Shown in pieces: positions 13,259 through 16,071 of a stretch of DNA of 16,071 nucleotides. Source of the DNA: JBCCFW01 sp039029535 (GTDB lineage: Bacteria; Acidobacteriota; JBCCFW01); the NCBI GenBank assembly GCA_039029535.1, contig JBCCFW010000170.1:1-16071 (forward strand), read 5' to 3'. The stretch's first letter is position 1. The number at the start of each line of letters is the position of its first letter. The position numbers and the translations under genes are program-made. The notes below the pieces were generated by a model. It was given only the letters and a program-made list of their open reading frames with translations, searched no databases and was not told the origin of the DNA.

Positions 13259-14641
13259 CTAGAAATTCTCGAAGGCGAGCGACTCTTGCAGCCGCGGATC
13301 GCGCAGTGGGATCAGGGCGTGGCGGGTGAGCACCCGGAGGAAGAGCGCGGTGAACGCCGCCCCCGCTGCGAGGAAGCAGAGGAGGTCGACGATGCCCTGC
13401 TTCATCGGCCAGTGGTCCACGTACAGGTTGGGCATGATGAGCCAGTAGAGGTCCACGTAGTGGACGACCAGCAGCCAGATCGCACCCAGCCCCAGCGTGA
13501 AGCCGATCTTCTTCACCGTCTTCGCCATCAGCGCGAAGAACGGGATGAGGAAGTGGCAGACCAGCAGCACGCGGGCGACCGCCGCCCACGGGCCGTTCAT
13601 CCGGTGCTCGAACCAGAGCGTTTCTTCCGGCAAGTTGCCGTACCAGATGAGCATGAACTGCGAGAAGGCGATGTAGCCCCAGAACACCGTGAAGGCGAAG
13701 CAGTACTTGCCCAGGTCGTGGTAGTGCTCGATCGTGATGAGCTCGCCCAGCAGGCCGGCCCCCTGCAGCAGCAGGACGACCAGGGTCATGAAGGCGAAGA
13801 AGCCGAGCACCGAGCCCGCGAAGTAGTAAACGCCGAACATGGTCGAGAACCAGTGGGCGTCGAGGCTCATGATCCAGTCGAACGCGAAGAAGGTCACGGC
13901 GAAGGCGAAGAGCAGGATCCGGAAGCCGCTCCAGTACTGGAGCTGACGGCTGGTCTCATGCGAGCCGTGGAGGTCCTGCTCGACCGAGTCGCGGTGGTTG
14001 ATCCGCGCGATCCACCAGAGCACGAGCCAGGCGAGGATGCCGCGGACGATGAAGAACGTCGAGTTCAGGTAGGGAGCCTTCCACTGAAGGACCACGTCGG
14101 TCGCCATCGCGTCGGCGTGGGTCCAGTGGAAGAGGTCGTGCGCCCCGAACAGCCAGAGCAGCGTGAACGGGATGATGAACCAGAAGACGAGAGTGCCGAC
14201 GTTCTCGGCGATGCGTCGGACGACGACGCTCCAGCCCGCCTTCGCGCAGTGCTGCACGAGCACGAAGAAGATCCCGCCCACCGAGAGGCTCAGGAAGTAG
14301 CAGCAGGCAGTCAGGAAGGAGAAAACCACCGGCGCGAGCGAGCTCTTGTGACCGCCGTGGTGACCGTCGCCGTGGCCGTCGTCGTGACCCGCCCCGTGAT
14401 CTCCTCCGTGACCGTCGCCATGGTCCTTGCCATGGCCGTCATCATGATGCTCACCGTGGTCGGAGCCGTGCCCCCCATGGCCGGCGAGCTCGATGCTGGT
14501 CGCGTCGATGGACTGTGACGCCACCGCGATGGCGAGCAGCACGGCCGACACGATGAGCAGGCCGGCAGGCCAACGCTTGAGCACGTGGCCGTCCGGGATG
14601 CGGACCAGGTTCTCGTCGACTCGGACTTCCTTCTTGCTCAC
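13259..14641 (-). CDS. actF: Alternative complex III subunit ActF with His-rich loop
   Basis: This integral membrane subunit of quinol:electron-acceptor oxidoreductase belongs to the NrfD-related family, with about ten helices. The product is 460 residues from GTG at 14641 (GTGA overlap with actE). Family-like features: GGIFFVLVQHCAKAGWSVVVRR (~122-143), 'WTHADA' loop, 'APYLNSTFFIVRG' before a helix, 'FDWIMSLDAHWFSTMFGVYYFAG', 'HYHDLGKYCFAFTVFWGYIAFSQFMLIWYGNLPEET', and C-terminal helices with HYVDLYWLIMPN. Unusually, residues 55-98, between the first and second helices, hold 14 histidines among Gly and Asp/Glu. A charged, basic N-terminus before helix 1 suggests that this loop is outside the cytoplasm. 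The actD-actE-actF order is the normal order of ACIII operons. Confidence 0.93.
   Translation of the reverse strand: MSKKEVRVDENLVRIPDGHVLKRWPAGLLIVSAVLLAIAVASQSIDATSIELAGHGGHGSDHGEHHDDGHGKDHGDGHGGDHGAGHDDGHGDGHHGGHKSSLAPVVFSFLTACCYFLSLSVGGIFFVLVQHCAKAGWSVVVRRIAENVGTLVFWFIIPFTLLWLFGAHDLFHWTHADAMATDVVLQWKAPYLNSTFFIVRGILAWLVLWWIARINHRDSVEQDLHGSHETSRQLQYWSGFRILLFAFAVTFFAFDWIMSLDAHWFSTMFGVYYFAGSVLGFFAFMTLVVLLLQGAGLLGELITIEHYHDLGKYCFAFTVFWGYIAFSQFMLIWYGNLPEETLWFEHRMNGPWAAVARVLLVCHFLIPFFALMAKTVKKIGFTLGLGAIWLLVVHYVDLYWLIMPNLYVDHWPMKQGIVDLLCFLAAGAAFTALFLRVLTRHALIPLRDPRLQESLAFENF
14348..14479 (-). repeat. Low-complexity histidine/glycine/aspartate codon tract within actF
   Basis: This tract encodes residues 55-98 of ActF: 14 His, about 10 Asp/Glu, the rest nearly all Gly, in loose GH-D-GHG units. 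The coding repeats are imperfect and in frame, which points to expansion of a short unit. On the opposite strand the tract reads as a run of Val/Ala/Thr that mimics a membrane protein. Confidence 0.85.
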
Positions 14642-15270
14642 GGCTGGCTCCAGCCCTCGGCCCGCGCGACATCGCGGGGCACGTCCTCGAACGTCGCGTT
14701 CTGCGAGACCTGCAGCGTCCGGACCCAGACCGCGATGGCCCAGCGGTCATCCGTCGGGATCCGGCCGTAGGCGGGCATGTTGCGCACGCCGTTGGTGATG
14801 ATGTCGTGGAACTCGCCGAGCGCCATCGCGCGGAGGCGGTCGTCGTGGAGACTCGGCGGCCGGAGCATCCCCCGCTGCACCGCTGGTCCCTGTCCGGAGC
14901 CTGCCGAGTCGTGGCAGGGGGCGCAGTAGATCTCGTAGCGCTGCTGGCCGCGCTCGACGAAGGAGCGGGTCAGCTCGAGCTGCCGCGGCAGCACCTCGGC
15001 CCAGGAGCCGTCAGGGTTCTTGCCCTGGTCGCGGTGCATGTCATCCCCGAGAGAGCCCCGCGGGATGGTCCCCTCGACCCGGGGACGCATGGCGCGACCG
15101 TCGGCGAAGAAAGGCTCGGCCTCCTGCGCATCCCGACGGTCCTGGTGGTCCATGTTCGGGATGAGGTGAATCGGCGGCTGCTCCTTGATCGCTCCCGGGC
15201 AGGCCACGCAGAGCGCGGCCAAGACCAAGAGCGGGAACAGCGCGGGCGAGCGACGACGGTCGGACGACAT
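14638..15270 (-). CDS. actE: Alternative complex III cytochrome c subunit ActE
   Basis: This monohaem cytochrome c subunit carries electrons out of the complex on the periplasmic side. The product is 210 residues from the ATG at 15270, one base after the actD stop (TGA-G-ATG). The first ~24 residues form a lipoprotein-like signal (PALFPLLVLAALCVAC) with Cys24 (or Cys21) as the lipid attachment site. CxxCH is CAPCH with Cys116, Cys119 and His120. The distal ligand is probably Met165 in NMPAYGRIP, followed by the terminal helix of a class-I cytochrome c (RWAIAVWVRTLQ). The linker contains MRPRVEGTIPRG, a pattern common in ActE proteins. Its gene is sandwiched in the act operon and overlaps actF by GTGA. 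Confidence 0.93.
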   Translation of the reverse strand: MSSDRRRSPALFPLLVLAALCVACPGAIKEQPPIHLIPNMDHQDRRDAQEAEPFFADGRAMRPRVEGTIPRGSLGDDMHRDQGKNPDGSWAEVLPRQLELTRSFVERGQQRYEIYCAPCHDSAGSGQGPAVQRGMLRPPSLHDDRLRAMALGEFHDIITNGVRNMPAYGRIPTDDRWAIAVWVRTLQVSQNATFEDVPRDVARAEGWSQP

Positions 15271-15271
15271 C

Positions 15272-16003
15272 TCAGCGCTCCACCAGCTCGACGTGCTCGG
15301 CGCCGAGACTCTCGAGGAAGGCACGCGTCTCCTGCTCGTCGTACTTCGGGTCGACCGACTCGATCGCGATGAAGAACTTGTCGTCGGTGACCCGCTCGAA
15401 GCGCTCGGAGTGGAAGAGCGAGTGGTACCAGCGTGGCAGGCGATTCAGGATGAGCATCCCGAACACGGCCCCGAGGGCGCCGAAGAGGACGCCGAGCTCG
15501 AAGGTGATCGGCACGTAGGCCGGCCAGGCCCAGATGGGCTTGCCGGAGATGATCAGGGGGTACTCCCAATTGGCGAGCCCGAGCTTCGTGGCGAGGTCGG
15601 TCTCGAGCAGCCCCTTCACCAGGCGCGCGCCGGGCCGGAGCAGCATGGGCAGCTTGGAGGGGTCGTCGAAGCCACCGTGCGACCAGCTCTGGAAGGCCAG
15701 GGCCAGGCCGGATCCCGAGAGCCCGAGGACGAGGGAGACCCAGGGAACCAGCGATGCGCGGACGCCCATCGCCTTGTCGAGCCCGTGCACCGGGAAGGGC
15801 GTGTAGGAGTCCCAGCGCTCGTAGCCGGCATCCCTCACCTGTTCGCAGGCCTTGTAGATGGCGGCGGGGGTGTCGAACTCGGCCAGCAGGCCGAAGTTGG
15901 CTCGTCCGCTCTCTTCGCCGAGCTCGAGCTGCTCCTTGATCAGCGTGGCGCCGTGGAGGTCGTAGACGGCTTCCTTGGCTTCTTGAAGTGCGCTCTTGGC
16001 CAT
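15272..16003 (-). CDS. actD: Alternative complex III subunit ActD (DUF3341)
   Basis: This two-helix membrane subunit of ACIII has 243 residues, starting at ATG 16003 with GGGGAGA seven bases upstream. The DUF3341 signature is clear: FGLLAEFDTPAAIYKACEQVRDAGY (37-61), DSYTPFPVHGLDKAMG (65-80), helix 1 (84-106), then PIWAWPAYVPITFELGVLFGALGAVFGML (156-184, including helix 2), and a C-terminal domain ending in ESLGAEHVELVE. Two points differ from typical members: a ~35-residue N-terminal extension before the FGLLAEF strand, and an insertion of about 40 residues (108-147) between helix 1 and the conserved YPLIISGKP. The upstream part of the operon (expected actA-actB-actC) lies beyond the window. 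Confidence 0.95.
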   Translation of the reverse strand: MAKSALQEAKEAVYDLHGATLIKEQLELGEESGRANFGLLAEFDTPAAIYKACEQVRDAGYERWDSYTPFPVHGLDKAMGVRASLVPWVSLVLGLSGSGLALAFQSWSHGGFDDPSKLPMLLRPGARLVKGLLETDLATKLGLANWEYPLIISGKPIWAWPAYVPITFELGVLFGALGAVFGMLILNRLPRWYHSLFHSERFERVTDDKFFIAIESVDPKYDEQETRAFLESLGAEHVELVER

Positions 16004-16010
16004 GACTACG

Positions 16011-16017
16011 TCTCCCC
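16011..16017 (-). promoter_or_regulatory. Ribosome binding site for actD
   Basis: GGGGAGA on the minus strand lies seven bases before the actD ATG. It fixes the start and shows that the N-terminal extension before the DUF3341 core is really translated. Confidence 0.6.
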
Positions 16018-16030
16018 TAGCCCGGACTGT

Positions 16031-16071
16031 TCATGAGTGTTCGTCGCGAGTGGCCGGAGACGCTAGCCGAG
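16031..16071 (-). CDS. Possible C-terminal end of the upstream act gene (actC expected)
   Basis: The minus-strand frame running off the right edge ends at TGA 16033-16031 with ...ATRDEHS. A second open frame would end at TAG 16019-16017. ACIII gene order predicts the NrfD-like subunit ActC here, but only about a dozen codons are visible and no motif can be checked. Confidence 0.25.
   Translation of the reverse strand, partial: RLASPATRDEHS

Noticed and set aside
14348..14479. Repetitive tract considered as a CRISPR or satellite array
   Set aside because: The units are short, imperfect and in frame with ActF codons, with no spacer structure, so it is a coding low-complexity loop.
13286..14518. 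410-codon plus-strand open frame opposite actF, with a Val/Ala/Thr-rich segment that looks membrane-spanning
   Set aside because: It is antisense to a well-supported ActF gene. The hydrophobic stretch is just the reverse reading of His/Gly/Asp codons, and the rest is Glu/Arg/Gln-rich shadow sequence.

Overview
The window is one high-G+C stretch (about two thirds G+C by eye) packed with bacterial genes. Many neighbouring genes overlap by 4-8 bases, and GTG or TTG starts are common. The best clues to the organism are an alternative complex III (ACIII) respiratory cluster, a ferrochelatase with four or five cysteines grouped in an internal segment (a pattern described for Myxococcus- and Bdellovibrio-type enzymes), a HmuY-like protein, and haem made by the glutamate (C5) route. 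Together they suggest a Myxococcota or related 'deltaproteobacterial' genome. This is inference, because no rRNA or other phylogenetic marker is present.

Layout from left to right. (1) Positions 1-202 hold no convincing gene. (2) Positions 203-3475, minus strand: two exported proteins of unknown function, a large protein built from about 14 repeats of ~45 residues (probably beta-propeller) and a protein with a His/Cys arrangement like clan CD (caspase/gingipain-fold) peptidases. (3) Positions 3605-5252, minus strand: a tightly coupled three-gene unit encoding a cupredoxin-like lipoprotein, a small two-helix membrane protein ending in seven prolines, and a membrane-anchored HmuY-like protein. 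(4) Positions 5387-9287, plus strand: hemD, hemL, a sensor histidine kinase overlapping the end of hemL, and its OmpR/PhoB-type response regulator. A 10-helix EamA-like transporter follows at 9356-10297. (5) Minus strand 10331-11362: hemH (ferrochelatase). (6) Plus strand 11419-11763: a small four-helix membrane protein. (7) Minus strand 11748-16003 and beyond the right edge: the 3' half of an ACIII operon (actD, actE, actF), followed by a four-helix membrane protein, a stand-alone cyclic-nucleotide-binding domain protein and a Zeta/COG4185-like P-loop kinase.

The common theme is haem and electron transfer. Three haem-synthesis enzymes (HemD, HemL, HemH) lie next to a haem-containing respiratory complex, with a possible copper protein and a possible haem-binding protein beside them. 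The two-component system translationally coupled to hemL could link haem synthesis to an envelope signal. The most unusual features are a 44-residue loop with 14 histidines inside ActF, the seven-proline tract two codons before a stop that overlaps the next start, the candidate caspase-fold protein, and the signalling and kinase genes attached to the end of the respiratory operon. No tRNA, rRNA, insertion sequence, CRISPR array or phage gene was seen. No gene-free stretch exceeds 300 bases.
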